This document shows positions 53,844-62,781 of a stretch of 64,000 nt of DNA, in pieces; position 1 is the first letter of the stretch; the number at the start of each line of letters is the position of its first letter. The notes under the pieces are model-generated. The model had not been told where the DNA came from. It was given only the letters and a program-made list of their open reading frames with translations, and searched no databases. This DNA is from Azotobacter paspali (GTDB taxonomy: Bacteria; Pseudomonadota; Gammaproteobacteria; Pseudomonadales; Pseudomonadaceae), in assembly GCF_042434745.1 (NCBI RefSeq), contig NZ_JBHLSS010000141.1. One strand, written 5' to 3'. The position numbers and the translations under genes are program-made.

Positions 53844-54923
53844 TCATTCGGCGGGTAGGTATTCTACAACCTCCAGGTCGAACCCGGATATCGCGTTGAA
53901 CTTCATCGGCGCGCTCATCAGACGCATCTTGCGCACGCCGAGGTCGCGCAAAATCTGCGAGCCGGCGCCGACCGTGCTGTAGGTGCTCGGCGACTTAGGC
54001 GTCCCCTCGCGCAGCAGGGTCAGCACTTCGTTGGCATCCAGCGGATGGCCGAGCAGCAGCACCACGCCGCTGCCGGCCCTGGCCACCTCGGCCATCGCCG
54101 CGCGCAGGCTCCAGCGGCCCGGCTGGCGGACCATCAGCAGATCGCGCAGCGGGTCCATGTTGTGTACCCGCACCAGGGTCGGCTCGTCGGACTCGATCTC
54201 GCCCATGATCAGCGCCATGTGCACATCCCCTTCCACCGCATCGCGGTAGGTCACCAGGTGGAAGCGGCCCAGCTCGCTGTCCAGCTCCTGTTCGGCGATG
54301 CGCTCGATGGTACGCTCGTGGATCAGCCGGTAATGGATCAGGTCGGCGATGGTACCGATCTTGATGCCGTACTGTTCGGCGAAGGCCTCCAGCTCGGGAC
54401 GGCGCGCCATGCTGCCGTCGTCGTTCATGATCTCGCAGATCACCCCGGAAGGCTCGAAACCGGCCATCCGCGCCAGGTCGCAGGCCGCCTCGGTGTGCCC
54501 GGCACGGGCCAACACGCCGCCCGGCTGGGCCATCAGCGGGAAGATGTGCCCGGGACTGACGATGTCATCGGCCTTGGCGCCCTTCGCCGCGGCGACCTGT
54601 ACGGTGCGCGCCCGGTCGGCGGCGGAAATGCCGGTGGTGACGCCTTCGGCCGCCTCGATGGAAACGGTGAACTTGGTGCCGAAGCCGGAGCCGTTGCGCG
54701 GCGCCATCAGCGGCAGCTTGAGGGTTTCGCAACGCTCGCGGGTCATCGGCATGCAGATCAGCCCGCGAGCGTATTTCGCCATGAAGTTGATGTGCTCGGC
54801 CTGCACGCATTCGGCGGCCATGATCAGATCGCCCTCGTTCTCACGATCCTCGTCATCCATGAGGATGACCATCTTGCCCTGGCGGATGTCTTCGATCAGT
54901 TCGTCAATGCTGTTGAGAGCCAT
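53844..54923 (-). CDS. ribB: 3,4-dihydroxy-2-butanone-4-phosphate synthase with degenerate GTP cyclohydrolase II domain (RibBA-type)
   Basis: The 359-residue protein has an intact N-terminal DHBP synthase (about 1-200): LMDDEDRENEGDLIMAAE, GTKFTVSIEAAEGVTTGISA, HIFPLMAQPGGVLARAGHTE and SGVICEIMNDDGSMAR. The C-terminal half keeps the cyclohydrolase fold but not the three zinc cysteines or the REGRGIG motif (LVRVHNMDPLRDLL is found where the Cys cluster should be). So only RibB activity is expected; RibA at 49.7 kb provides the other. Confidence 0.94.
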   Translation of the reverse strand: MALNSIDELIEDIRQGKMVILMDDEDRENEGDLIMAAECVQAEHINFMAKYARGLICMPMTRERCETLKLPLMAPRNGSGFGTKFTVSIEAAEGVTTGISAADRARTVQVAAAKGAKADDIVSPGHIFPLMAQPGGVLARAGHTEAACDLARMAGFEPSGVICEIMNDDGSMARRPELEAFAEQYGIKIGTIADLIHYRLIHERTIERIAEQELDSELGRFHLVTYRDAVEGDVHMALIMGEIESDEPTLVRVHNMDPLRDLLMVRQPGRWSLRAAMAEVARAGSGVVLLLGHPLDANEVLTLLREGTPKSPSTYSTVGAGSQILRDLGVRKMRLMSAPMKFNAISGFDLEVVEYLPAE

Positions 54924-54938
54924 CGGGCCACTCCTCGA

Positions 54939-55598
54939 TTACTTCAGGTAGCCGTGCTCGGCCAGAAAGCTTGCGGTGAGACCGGAAGCATCGGGCTCGG
55001 CGGCCTTGTCGCCGAGCATCAGGCGCTCCAGATAGCGCGCCAGGAGGTCCACCTCCAGGTTCACCTGTCGGCCCGGCCGGTAGTCGGCCATGATGGTCTC
55101 GCCCAGGGTATGGGGCACGATGGTCAGCTCGAACTCAGCGCCGTTCACCCCGTTGACCGTCAAGCTAGTGCCATCGACGGTGATCGATCCCTTGAGGGCG
55201 ATGTAACGGGCCAGCTCGCGCGGTGCGCGGATGCGAAACTGCACGGCGCGGGCGTTGTCCTCGCGGGAGAGCACCTCGCCGACGCCATCGACGTGGCCAC
55301 TGACCAGGTGACCGCCGAGACGGCTGGTCGGGGTCAAGGCCTTCTCCAGGTTGACCCGGCTGCCGGCCTTGAGATCGATGAAGGCGGTGCGCGCCAGGGT
55401 CTCGCGGCTGACGTCGGCCCAGAAGCCGTCGCCGGGCAGTTCCACCGCGGTCAGGCAGATGCCGTTCACGGCGATGCTGTCGCCGAGCTTGACGTCGGAC
55501 AGGTCCAGCTTGCCGGTGTGGACGTAGACGCGCACATCGCCGCCCTTGGGGGTGAGCGCGCGGATGGTGCCGATGGCCTCGATTATGCCGGTGAACAT
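54939..55598 (-). CDS. ribE: riboflavin synthase alpha chain
   Basis: The 219-residue protein with two tandem lumazine-binding barrels disproportionates two lumazines to riboflavin. It starts MFTGIIEAIGTI and has SIAVNGICLTAVEL, LGGHLVSGHVDGVG and, in the second barrel, ITVDGTSLTVNGV. It is the first gene after the FMN riboswitch on the minus strand (P. aeruginosa nomenclature ribC). Confidence 0.95.
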   Translation of the reverse strand: MFTGIIEAIGTIRALTPKGGDVRVYVHTGKLDLSDVKLGDSIAVNGICLTAVELPGDGFWADVSRETLARTAFIDLKAGSRVNLEKALTPTSRLGGHLVSGHVDGVGEVLSREDNARAVQFRIRAPRELARYIALKGSITVDGTSLTVNGVNGAEFELTIVPHTLGETIMADYRPGRQVNLEVDLLARYLERLMLGDKAAEPDASGLTASFLAEHGYLK

Positions 55599-55726
55599 GC
55601 AGTCCCCCTGGCGCGATGCTGCGGAAAATGATGCATGGAGCGATCTCCTGTTTCGGAAAAAAACAGGGCATGCGGATCGAAAGGGATCGCGCGCGCAGAC
55701 TGCGCGTGGCGGAACATCCCGCTCTC

Positions 55727-55871
55727 TCTCATCCGGACTCTGACCGTCGGCTCCGGAATCACACCGGATCTGCTGACCTTGCGCGGGGTTGCCCCGTGGC
55801 AAGCGCTCGCGGGCTGGACGCCTGGGCGTCATCACCGCCGGTGGGGAATTCCACCCCGCCCTGAGAACGTC
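55727..55871 (-). promoter_or_regulatory. FMN riboswitch (RFN element)
   Basis: On the minus strand the conserved core is plain: TTCTCAGGGCGGGGTGGAAT, TCCCCACCGGCGGTGATG, CAGCAGATCCGGTGTGATTC then CGGAGCCGACGGTCAGAGTC and CGGATGAGAG, in the usual order for an RFN aptamer. It lies between ribD and ribE and should repress the downstream ribE-ribB-ribH units when FMN is abundant. A CCTGTTT/AAACAGG hairpin at 55648-55667, before the ribosome site, could be part of the expression platform (inference). Confidence 0.95.
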
Positions 55872-55958
55872 GGGCCGTGCGGCCCGGAGGCGCTTTTTAC
55901 CACAAGGGCGCGCGGCCGGCCACCGGCGCCGCGGATCTGGATGCGGATGCGGAACGGG

Positions 55959-57062
55959 TCAGGCCACGGGCACGGCGACGATCTGCCAGTCCTCACCCAC
56001 TGCGCGGATGTCGCGGATCTTTAGCTCGCGCGCCTCGGCCATGCGCTCCAGGGGCAACTCCAGCAGGGGCCGAGCGTTCGAGCCGAGGAACTTGGGCGCG
56101 ACGAACAGACGGTACTCGTCGACCAATCCCTGCCGGGCGAAGGCTCCGGCCAGACGCGGACCGGCCTCCACCAGCACCTCGTTGGCCCCGCGCGCGGCCA
56201 GCTCGGCCAGCAGCGCCGGCAGATCGACCTGCCCGTCTTCGCCCGGCACGGCCAGCAACTCGTGGCCGACCACCTGGTAATTCACCTCGCGTTCGGCCGA
56301 AACAGTCGCCACCAGCGCCGGCCCGGCCTGGAAGAAGGGCGCATCCAGCGGCACCCGTAGGCGCCCGTCGACCAGCACGCGTAGCGGCGGACGCCGCAGC
56401 ACCAGGGCGACCTGCTCGGGCGCCAGCGCCAGCTCCTCGCCACGCACGGTGAGCCGGGCATGGTCGACCAGAACGGTATCGGCGCCGGTCAGCACCACGC
56501 TGGAACGGGCGCGCAGGCGCTGCACGGCGGCGCGCGCCGGCGCGCCGGTGATCCACTGGCTCTCGCCGCTGGCCATCGCCGTGCGGCCGTCCAGGCTCAT
56601 CGCCAGCTTGACCCGTACCAACGGCAGGCCGCGCTCCATGCGCTTGACGAAACCGGCGTTGAGCGCACGCGCTTCGGCCTCCAGCACACCGACCTCGACT
56701 TCGATGCCGGCCTCGCGCAGACGCGCCAGGCCGCGCCCGGACACCCGCGGATTGGGGTCCTGCATGGCCGCCACCACCCGGCCGACTCCGGCGGCGACCA
56801 GCGCCTCGGCGCAGGGTGGCGTGCGCCCGTAGTGGCTGCAGGGCTCCAGGGTGACGTAGGCGGTGGCGCCGCGCGCCGTCTCGCCGGCCTGGCGTAGGGC
56901 GTGGACCTCGGCGTGCGGCTCGCCGGCGCGCACATGCCAGCCTTCGCCGACGATCCTGCCATCGGCGACGATCACGCAGCCGACCCGCGGATTGGGATGG
57001 GTGGAATACAGTCCCTGGCGGGCCAGTTCCAGGGCACGGGCCATGTATCGATGATGGTTCAT
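55959..57062 (-). CDS. ribD: bifunctional diaminohydroxyphosphoribosylaminopyrimidine deaminase/5-amino-6-(5-phosphoribosylamino)uracil reductase
   Basis: The 367-residue protein has an N-terminal zinc deaminase (HAEVHALRQAGETARGATAY and PCSHYGRTPPCAEALV) and a C-terminal reductase domain (LAMSLDGRTAMASGESQWIT, EAGPRLAGAFARQGLVDEY). These are the second and third steps of riboflavin synthesis. The ATG at 57062 overlaps the nrdR stop by four bases. Confidence 0.96.
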   Translation of the reverse strand: MNHHRYMARALELARQGLYSTHPNPRVGCVIVADGRIVGEGWHVRAGEPHAEVHALRQAGETARGATAYVTLEPCSHYGRTPPCAEALVAAGVGRVVAAMQDPNPRVSGRGLARLREAGIEVEVGVLEAEARALNAGFVKRMERGLPLVRVKLAMSLDGRTAMASGESQWITGAPARAAVQRLRARSSVVLTGADTVLVDHARLTVRGEELALAPEQVALVLRRPPLRVLVDGRLRVPLDAPFFQAGPALVATVSAEREVNYQVVGHELLAVPGEDGQVDLPALLAELAARGANEVLVEAGPRLAGAFARQGLVDEYRLFVAPKFLGSNARPLLELPLERMAEARELKIRDIRAVGEDWQIVAVPVA

Positions 57063-57523
57063 GGCTTGGACGGCTCGCGGGACAGGCGCTCGATCTCCTC
57101 GCGGAACTCGTTGAGGTCCTGGAAGCGCCGGTAGACCGAGGCGAAACGGATGTAGGCGACCTCGTCGAGCTTGCGCAGCTCGGCCATCACCAGTTCGCCG
57201 AGTACCCGCGATTTGACTTCTCGTTCCCCGGTGGCGCGCAGTTCGTGCTTGATCCGGCCGATCGCCGCCTCCAGGCGCTCGACGCTCACCGGGCGCTTCT
57301 CCAGCGCCCGCTGCATGCCGGCACGCAGCTTGTCCTCGTCGAACGGCTGGCGGCTGCCGTCCTGCTTGATGACCCGGGGCATGACCAGTTCGGCGGTCTC
57401 GAAGGTGGTGAAACGTTCGCCGCAGGCCTGGCACTCGCGACGGCGGCGCACCTGATCGCCCTCGGCGACCAGCCGCGAATCGATGACCTTGGTGTCGTGG
57501 GCACTGCAGAAAGGACAATGCAT
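57059..57523 (-). CDS. nrdR: transcriptional repressor NrdR
   Basis: The 154-residue repressor of ribonucleotide reductase genes has a zinc ribbon (CPFCSAHDTKVIDSR, then RECQACGERFTTFE) and an ATP-cone (VIKQDGSRQPFDEDKLRAGM). It senses ATP/dATP and binds NrdR boxes. It is the first gene of the nrdR-ribD unit. Confidence 0.96.
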   Translation of the reverse strand: MHCPFCSAHDTKVIDSRLVAEGDQVRRRRECQACGERFTTFETAELVMPRVIKQDGSRQPFDEDKLRAGMQRALEKRPVSVERLEAAIGRIKHELRATGEREVKSRVLGELVMAELRKLDEVAYIRFASVYRRFQDLNEFREEIERLSREPSKP

Positions 57524-57635
57524 GGGCGCGGGGCCATTGAGGAAAGGGAGTCATGGTAGCGCATCCCGCCCCCAAGACAAGCCGCGGGCTTTGCGCTATA
57601 CAGACGCCCAGCCGCAACCCCGCCAAGGAGTCCCC

Positions 57636-58076
57636 ATGTCGCCGCGCCCTTTCCTCCTCGGCCTGAGCCTCCTGCTCGCCGCCTGTTCCAGCCAGCCCGA
57701 AGAAGGAGCCTCGCAAGCCTCCGCGAACCCCTCGACGCCCTCCGTCGCCGTCCAGCCGCTGCAGGCTGGCCAGCACGAGTTGCGCGGCAACCTGCTCGGC
57801 GCACCGACAAACAGCGAGGTGGAGCTGGCGCTGCTACTGGTCGACGAGCGCGGCCGTCCGCGCGGGGAGCTCGGCAATACTACCCTGCTGGGCAACGGCC
57901 AAACGTTGCCGTTCAGCCTGCGCTTCGTACCGCAGCCCTTCGCCCCCGGCCTGCGCGCCGAACTGCGCGGCCGGGCCAGCCAGTCCGGCCAGCTGATCCT
58001 GCGCCTACCGCCGCGTACCCTTTCCGGCCTGGACAGCCAGACGCTCGGTACCCTGCAACTGGTGCCCGCCCCATGA
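57636..58076 (+). CDS. YbaY-type lipoprotein
   Basis: The 146-residue lipoprotein has the lipobox LAAC (Cys at about residue 17) and a single beta domain with VELALLLVDERGRPRGELG and PFSLRFVPQPFAPGLRAELR, the type III secretion pilotin-like/YbaY pattern. AAGGAG precedes ATG 57636. Its stop overlaps the next start by four bases. Function is unknown. Confidence 0.8.
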   Translation: MSPRPFLLGLSLLLAACSSQPEEGASQASANPSTPSVAVQPLQAGQHELRGNLLGAPTNSEVELALLLVDERGRPRGELGNTTLLGNGQTLPFSLRFVPQPFAPGLRAELRGRASQSGQLILRLPPRTLSGLDSQTLGTLQLVPAP

Positions 58077-58732
58077 ACGCGCCGCCCGCTCTGCAGGCGG
58101 CGCTCGGCGAGTTGCTCGGCGACGCCCGGCTGGCCGCGCAACGGTTGCCGGGCAGCGAACTGCGCCTCTGGCTGATCGACCCGGCGAACATGGCACGCGC
58201 CTTCAGCCCGGAGGAAACCCAGCGCATCCTCGCAAAGCCGCCCTACTGGAGCTTCTGCTGGGCCAGCGGCTTGGCGCTGGCCCGCTGGCTGGCCGAACGC
58301 CCGGAGTGGGTACGCGGCCGGCGCGTACTGGACTTCGGCGCCGGCAGCGGCGTCGCGGCCATCGCTGCGGCCCGGCTGGGCGCCACCGAGGTGGTCGCCT
58401 GCGATCTCGACCCGCTGGCGCTCGCCGCCTGCCGGGCGAATGCCACACTGAACGGCGTCAAGCTGGGCTACTCGGCGGATTTCTTCGCCGAGGCCGACCG
58501 CTTCGATCTGATCCTAGCCGCCGACGTGCTCTACGACCGCGTCAACCTGCCGCTGCTCGACCGGTTCCTCGGCCGCGCCCGCGAAGTCCTGGTGGCGGAC
58601 TCGCGGGTACGCGACTTCGCCCATCCGCGCTATCGGCGCCAGGCCAGCCTCGAGGCCTGTACCTGGCCGGATCTGGCCGAACCGGCGGAGTTCCGCCGGG
58701 TCAATCTGTACCACGCCCGGCACACTGCCTGA
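58073..58732 (+). CDS. class I SAM methyltransferase, METTL20/Nnt1-like (putative protein-lysine methyltransferase)
   Basis: The 219-residue protein has PPYWSFCWASGLALARWL, motif I RVLDFGAGSGVAAIAAARLG, motif II VACDLDPLALAACRANATLN and motif IV/post-I DLILAADVLYDRVNLPLLD. The PYWSFCWAxG and ADVLYD patterns are those of the ETFB-lysine methyltransferase (METTL20) group. The target protein is not shown by the sequence. It is translationally coupled to the lipoprotein gene. Confidence 0.85.
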   Translation: MNAPPALQAALGELLGDARLAAQRLPGSELRLWLIDPANMARAFSPEETQRILAKPPYWSFCWASGLALARWLAERPEWVRGRRVLDFGAGSGVAAIAAARLGATEVVACDLDPLALAACRANATLNGVKLGYSADFFAEADRFDLILAADVLYDRVNLPLLDRFLGRAREVLVADSRVRDFAHPRYRRQASLEACTWPDLAEPAEFRRVNLYHARHTA

Positions 58733-58822
58733 GGGCAATTCAGCCGCGCCTGTCTTGCTTCCCCCGCCGCGCGGCCCCACTTACCATGCAGGATTCCATT
58801 CCAGCCACTGCCGAGAGCCCCG

Positions 58823-59692
58823 ATGAGCGAAATCCCCTACATCTTCGACGTCACCGACGCCAGTTTCGACCAGTTGGTCCTCGAAAACTCCTTCCACAAG
58901 CCGGTACTGGTGGATTTCTGGGCCGAATGGTGCGCTCCCTGCAAGGCACTGATGCCGCTCCTGGCGAAGATCGCCGAGAGCTATCAGGGCGAACTGCTGC
59001 TGGCCAAGGTCAACAGCGATATCGAACAGCAAACCGTGATGCGCATGGGCATCCGCAGCCTGCCGACCGTGGTGCTGTTCAGGGACGGCCAACCGGTGGA
59101 CGGCTTCGCCGGCGCCCAGCCGGAGTCGGCCATCCGCGCCATGCTCGAACCCCATGTGCAGATGCCCGAGGCTCCCGAAGCCGACCCACTGGAGGTCGCC
59201 CAGGCCCTGTTCGCCGCCGGGCAGATCGGCGAAACGGAGAACCTGCTCGCGGCGCTGCTGAGCGAGGACAACGGCAATGGCGCCGCGCTGATTCTCTATG
59301 CCCGCTGCCTGGCCGAACGCGGCGAGCTGGGCGAGGCCGAAGCGGTGCTGGATGCCGTGACGGGCGACGAACACAAGCAGGCCCTGGCCGGCGCCCGTGC
59401 CCAGTTGACCTTCCTGCGCCAAGCCGCCGACCTGCCGGAAGTCGCCATTCTGAAGAGCCGCCTGGCTCAGGATGCCAACGACGATGAAGCCGCCTACCAA
59501 TTGGCGATCCAGCAACTGGCGCGGCAACACTACGAAGTGGCGCTGGAAGGCCTGCTGCGGCTGTTCGTGCGCAACCGCGGCTATGCCGATGGCCTGCCGC
59601 ACAAGACCCTGTTGCAGGTGTTCGATCTGCTCGGCAGCGATCACCCGCTGGTCTCCACCTACCGCCGCAAGCTGTATCAGGCCCTCTACTGA
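58823..59692 (+). CDS. cnoX: chaperedoxin CnoX (thioredoxin and TPR domains)
   Basis: The 289-residue protein has a thioredoxin domain with active site WAEWCAPCKALMPLL (C37/C40) and SLPTVVLFRDGQPVDGF, followed by a C-terminal TPR-like half (about 120-289, LLSEDNGNGAALILYARCLA) that matches YbbN/CnoX. CnoX protects proteins from oxidation and hands them to GroEL/DnaK. The CxxC is intact here, unlike E. coli where, as I recall, it is SxxC. Confidence 0.92.
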   Translation: MSEIPYIFDVTDASFDQLVLENSFHKPVLVDFWAEWCAPCKALMPLLAKIAESYQGELLLAKVNSDIEQQTVMRMGIRSLPTVVLFRDGQPVDGFAGAQPESAIRAMLEPHVQMPEAPEADPLEVAQALFAAGQIGETENLLAALLSEDNGNGAALILYARCLAERGELGEAEAVLDAVTGDEHKQALAGARAQLTFLRQAADLPEVAILKSRLAQDANDDEAAYQLAIQQLARQHYEVALEGLLRLFVRNRGYADGLPHKTLLQVFDLLGSDHPLVSTYRRKLYQALY

Positions 59693-59703
59693 AGAGGCGA
59701 TCC

Positions 59704-60039
59704 TCACTCAGTCCAGTGGTAGATCGGCGCGTCCGCCGCGTTCTCGACACGAACCTGCGCGCAGTGGCGCAGCCGCACCAGCAGGCGTTTGCCGACCTCG
59801 GCGCTGCCGGCCAGCGCCTGCAACCGGTTGAGCAGGGTCGGTCCCTCCATCTGCCCGGCGCTGCGCAGCAGTTGCTGGGCGGTTTGCCAGAGGCGGTCGG
59901 CCGGCTCCGCCGCCGGGCCCGCGGGCGCGCCGGCATTGCCGGCAGCCAGGCGAGCGCCGAGGCGCGCCCAATCCTCGTCGTCCAGTTCCAGGGTCAGGTC
60001 CACCGGCCATTCGCCGATGTGTCCACGTATTCTCAGCAT
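59704..60039 (-). CDS. conserved hypothetical protein
   Basis: The 111-residue cytoplasmic protein starts MLRIRGHIGEWPVDLTLELD and has ADRLWQTAQQLLRSAGQMEG and LLNRLQALAGSAEVGKRLLV. It ends ADAPIYHWTE. No motif I recognise. P. aeruginosa, as I recall, has a hypothetical gene in the same place (between cnoX and the zinc operon). Convergent to cnoX with an 11-base gap. Confidence 0.7.
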   Translation of the reverse strand: MLRIRGHIGEWPVDLTLELDDEDWARLGARLAAGNAGAPAGPAAEPADRLWQTAQQLLRSAGQMEGPTLLNRLQALAGSAEVGKRLLVRLRHCAQVRVENAADAPIYHWTE

Positions 60040-60151
60040 GGGCACAGCTCCTCGCGATGAAGGCCCCATGCTCCCACGCCGCCCGCCCGACGCCAAGCAT
60101 GGGCGGACCGATGCATGTGGCGGGCTCATCTGGCGAGCCCCGGACAAACTC

Positions 60152-60164
60152 GTTATAAAGTAAC
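60152..60164 (+). promoter_or_regulatory. candidate Zur-binding site
   Basis: GTTATAAAGTAAC is an imperfect palindrome (GTTA...TAAC) similar to the GTTATA-TATAAC core of gammaproteobacterial Zur boxes. It lies 22 bases before the zrgA ATG, where a repressor would block initiation. The downstream genes are those I recall as Zur-regulated in P. aeruginosa. The match is imperfect, so this is a candidate. Confidence 0.6.
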
Positions 60165-60186
60165 AAAATCCAGCCCGGAGACACCC

Positions 60187-60756
60187 ATGCACCGCCTGTT
60201 GTTCGCCCTGCTCCTCGCCCTTCTGGCCGCCTTCGCCCAGGCCGAGGACGATCATCACCACCATGATGCCGCTCATCATCACGAATCGGCACGGGAAACC
60301 TCCCTTGCCGCCCACGAGCATGGCAGCGCCCAGCTCAACTTGGCGCTGGACAACGATGCCCTGGAGATCGAACTCATCAGCCCGGCCATGAACCTGCTCG
60401 GCTTCGAGCACGCGGCCCACAGCGCCGAGGAGCGGGCCAGGGTCGACGCGGTCCGCACCCGGCTCGAACGGCCGCTCGAACTGTTCGGCGTTCCTGCCGC
60501 GGCCGGCTGCCAAATCCGCGAGCGCAGCCTGCACGGCGCCCACTTCGAGGCGACCGGGAACGACGACTGGGAGCACAGCGAAATCGAGGCCCGCTACCAC
60601 CTGCAATGCGCTGCGCCGGAAGCATTGCAGAGCTTGAATCTGGCGGCGCTGTTCGGCACATTTCCGGCCACGCAGAAGATTCAGGTCCAACTGATCGGCC
60701 CCCGTGGCCAGCAGGGCCAGGAACTCAGCCCCGAGCGCAGCGGCCTGACATTCTAA
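60187..60756 (+). CDS. ZrgA-family zinc uptake protein (DUF2796)
   Basis: The 189-residue exported protein has a signal peptide (LLFALLLALLAAFAQA) and an N-terminal histidine-rich stretch (EDDHHHHDAAHHHESAR, then AAHEHGSAQL). The rest is the DUF2796 domain (MNLLGFEHAAHSAEERARVD). Vibrio ZrgA proteins are periplasmic zinc carriers. With the ABC genes behind it, this points to zinc acquisition or trafficking. Confidence 0.88.
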   Translation: MHRLLFALLLALLAAFAQAEDDHHHHDAAHHHESARETSLAAHEHGSAQLNLALDNDALEIELISPAMNLLGFEHAAHSAEERARVDAVRTRLERPLELFGVPAAAGCQIRERSLHGAHFEATGNDDWEHSEIEARYHLQCAAPEALQSLNLAALFGTFPATQKIQVQLIGPRGQQGQELSPERSGLTF

Positions 60757-60797
60757 GGTCAGGGCCAGGCGCCCCATCGACATCCCGGCCACCTCCA

Positions 60798-61505
60798 ATG
60801 AGCACACCCCTGATCGAACTGTTTGGCCTAGGTTTCGCCTGGCCGGGCCAGCCCGAGTTGCTGGACATCCCCGAGTTCCACCTGCGGCGCGGCGAAACCC
60901 TGTTCCTCAAGGGCCCCTCGGGCAGCGGCAAAACCACTCTGCTCGGCCTGCTCGGTGGCGTGCAGAAACCGGCCCGCGGTCACATCCGCCTGCTTGGCAC
61001 CGAACTGGGCGCGCTCCGTGCGGCGGCCCGCGACCGCTTTCGCGTCGACCACACCGGCTACATCTTCCAGCAATTCAACCTGCTGCCGTTTCTCTCGGTA
61101 CGCGCCAACGTCGAACTGCCCTGCCACTTCTCCAGGCTGCGCGCCGAGCGGGCCCGCCAGCGCCACGGCAGCGTCGAGCAGGCCGCGGTCCGCCTGCTGG
61201 AGCATCTCGGTCTCGACGCCACGCTGCTGGAGCGCCGCGCCGCGGAACTGTCGATCGGCCAGCAGCAGCGGGTCGCGGCGGCCCGCGCGCTGATCGGCCA
61301 GCCGGAACTGGTGATCGCCGACGAGCCCACCTCGGCGCTGGACGCCGACGCCCGCCAGGCCTTTCTCGACCTGCTTTTCGCCGAGTGCCGCGAGGCCTCG
61401 GCCAGCCTGCTGTTCGTTAGCCACGACCAGAGCCTGGCCAGGCTGTTCGAACGCAGCCTGTCGCTCCTCGAATTGAACCGCGCCGCCCGCCCCCGGGAGA
61501 TCTAA
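60798..61505 (+). CDS. LolD/MacB-type ABC transporter ATP-binding protein
   Basis: The 235-residue ATPase has Walker A KGPSGSGKTTLLGLLGG, Q-loop GYIFQQFNLLPFLSVRAN, a signature reading LSIGQQQRV, Walker B ELVIADEPTSALDADAR and H-loop FVSHD. The adjacent gene is a FtsX/MacB-type permease, so together they form a type VII mechanotransmission ABC system. Context suggests movement of a periplasmic zinc-linked component, not import of solute through the membrane. Confidence 0.92.
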   Translation: MSTPLIELFGLGFAWPGQPELLDIPEFHLRRGETLFLKGPSGSGKTTLLGLLGGVQKPARGHIRLLGTELGALRAAARDRFRVDHTGYIFQQFNLLPFLSVRANVELPCHFSRLRAERARQRHGSVEQAAVRLLEHLGLDATLLERRAAELSIGQQQRVAAARALIGQPELVIADEPTSALDADARQAFLDLLFAECREASASLLFVSHDQSLARLFERSLSLLELNRAARPREI

Positions 61506-61506
61506 C

Positions 61507-62772
61507 ATGCACCTGTTGCGCCTGGCCCTGGCCAGTCTGGCCAATCGCCGCGCCACCGCCCTGCTCACGGTATTCGCCATCGCCGTCTCGGTCTGCCTGC
61601 TGCTCGCCGTCGAACGGGTACGTACCGAGGCCCGCGCCAGTTTCGCCAGCACCTTGAGCGGCACCGATCTGATCGTCGGCGCCCGGTCCGGTCCGGTGAA
61701 CCTGCTGCTCTATTCGGTGTTTCGTATCGGCAACGCCACCAACAACATCCGCTGGGAGAGCTTCCGACACTTCGCCGAGCATCCGCGGGTGAAATGGGCG
61801 ATCCCGCTGTCGCTCGGCGATTCGCACCGCGGCTACCGGGTGCTGGGCACCACGGCGGCCTACTTCGAGCACTACCGCTACGGCCGCCGGCAGCCGCTGG
61901 AATTGAGGGAGGGCCGTGCCTTCGCCACGGACCCGTTCGAGGTAGTGCTCGGCGCCGAGGTGGCCGAGGCACTGCACTACAAGCTGGGCGATGAACTCGT
62001 GCTGGCCCACGGCGTAGCCAGAATCAGCCTGACCCGCCACGAGGACAAGCCGTTCCGCGTGGTCGGCATCCTCGGCCGCACCGGCACGCCGGTCGACCGT
62101 ACCCTGCATATCGGCCTGAACGGCATGGAGGCGCTGCACATCGACTGGCGCGGCGGCGTGCCGGCCCGCGACGGCGCGCGCATCGACGCCGAGCAGGCAC
62201 GCCGGATGGACCTGCAGCCCAAGGCGATCACCGCCTTCCTGCTCGGCCTTAACAGCCGGATCGCCACTTTCGCCGTACAGCGGGAAATCAACGACTACCT
62301 CGGCGAGCCGCTGCTGGCGATCCTCCCCGGGGTCGCCCTGCAGGAGCTGTGGAGCCTGATGGGCACTGCGGAGCAGGCCTTGTTCGTGGTCTCGCTGTTC
62401 GTCGTGCTGACCGGGCTGATCGGCATGCTCACGGCGATCCTCGCCAGCCTCAACGAACGCCGCCGGGAGATGGCGATCCTTCGCTCCCTGGGCGCCCGAC
62501 CTTGGCACATCGCCGGGCTGCTGATGCTGGAAGCCTTCGCGCTGGCCCTGGCCGGCGTGCTGCTCGGCCTGGCCCTGCTCTATCTCGGCATCCTGCTGGC
62601 CCAGGGACCACTGCAGGCGGCCTACGGACTTTACTTGCCATTCGCTACGCCGAGTACCTATGAATGGCTGCTGCTCGGTGCCATTTTGGCCGCGTCGCTG
62701 CCGCTCGGCGCGATACCGGCCTGGCGCGCCTATCGCCAGTCGCTGGCCGACGGTCTGTCCATTCGCCTGTGA
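61507..62772 (+). CDS. FtsX/MacB-family ABC permease
   Basis: The 421-residue protein has an N-terminal helix, a large periplasmic MacB-PCD domain (about 40-270, SGTDLIVGARSGPVNLLLYS) and three C-terminal helices (VVSLFVVLTGLIGMLTAILA; LEAFALALAGVLLGLALLYL; LLLGAILAASLPLGAIPAW). The gene starts one base after the ATPase stop. Its partner is the LolD-like ATPase; substrate unknown. Confidence 0.9.
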   Translation: MHLLRLALASLANRRATALLTVFAIAVSVCLLLAVERVRTEARASFASTLSGTDLIVGARSGPVNLLLYSVFRIGNATNNIRWESFRHFAEHPRVKWAIPLSLGDSHRGYRVLGTTAAYFEHYRYGRRQPLELREGRAFATDPFEVVLGAEVAEALHYKLGDELVLAHGVARISLTRHEDKPFRVVGILGRTGTPVDRTLHIGLNGMEALHIDWRGGVPARDGARIDAEQARRMDLQPKAITAFLLGLNSRIATFAVQREINDYLGEPLLAILPGVALQELWSLMGTAEQALFVVSLFVVLTGLIGMLTAILASLNERRREMAILRSLGARPWHIAGLLMLEAFALALAGVLLGLALLYLGILLAQGPLQAAYGLYLPFATPSTYEWLLLGAILAASLPLGAIPAWRAYRQSLADGLSIRL

Positions 62773-62781
62773 GGAGTCCCG

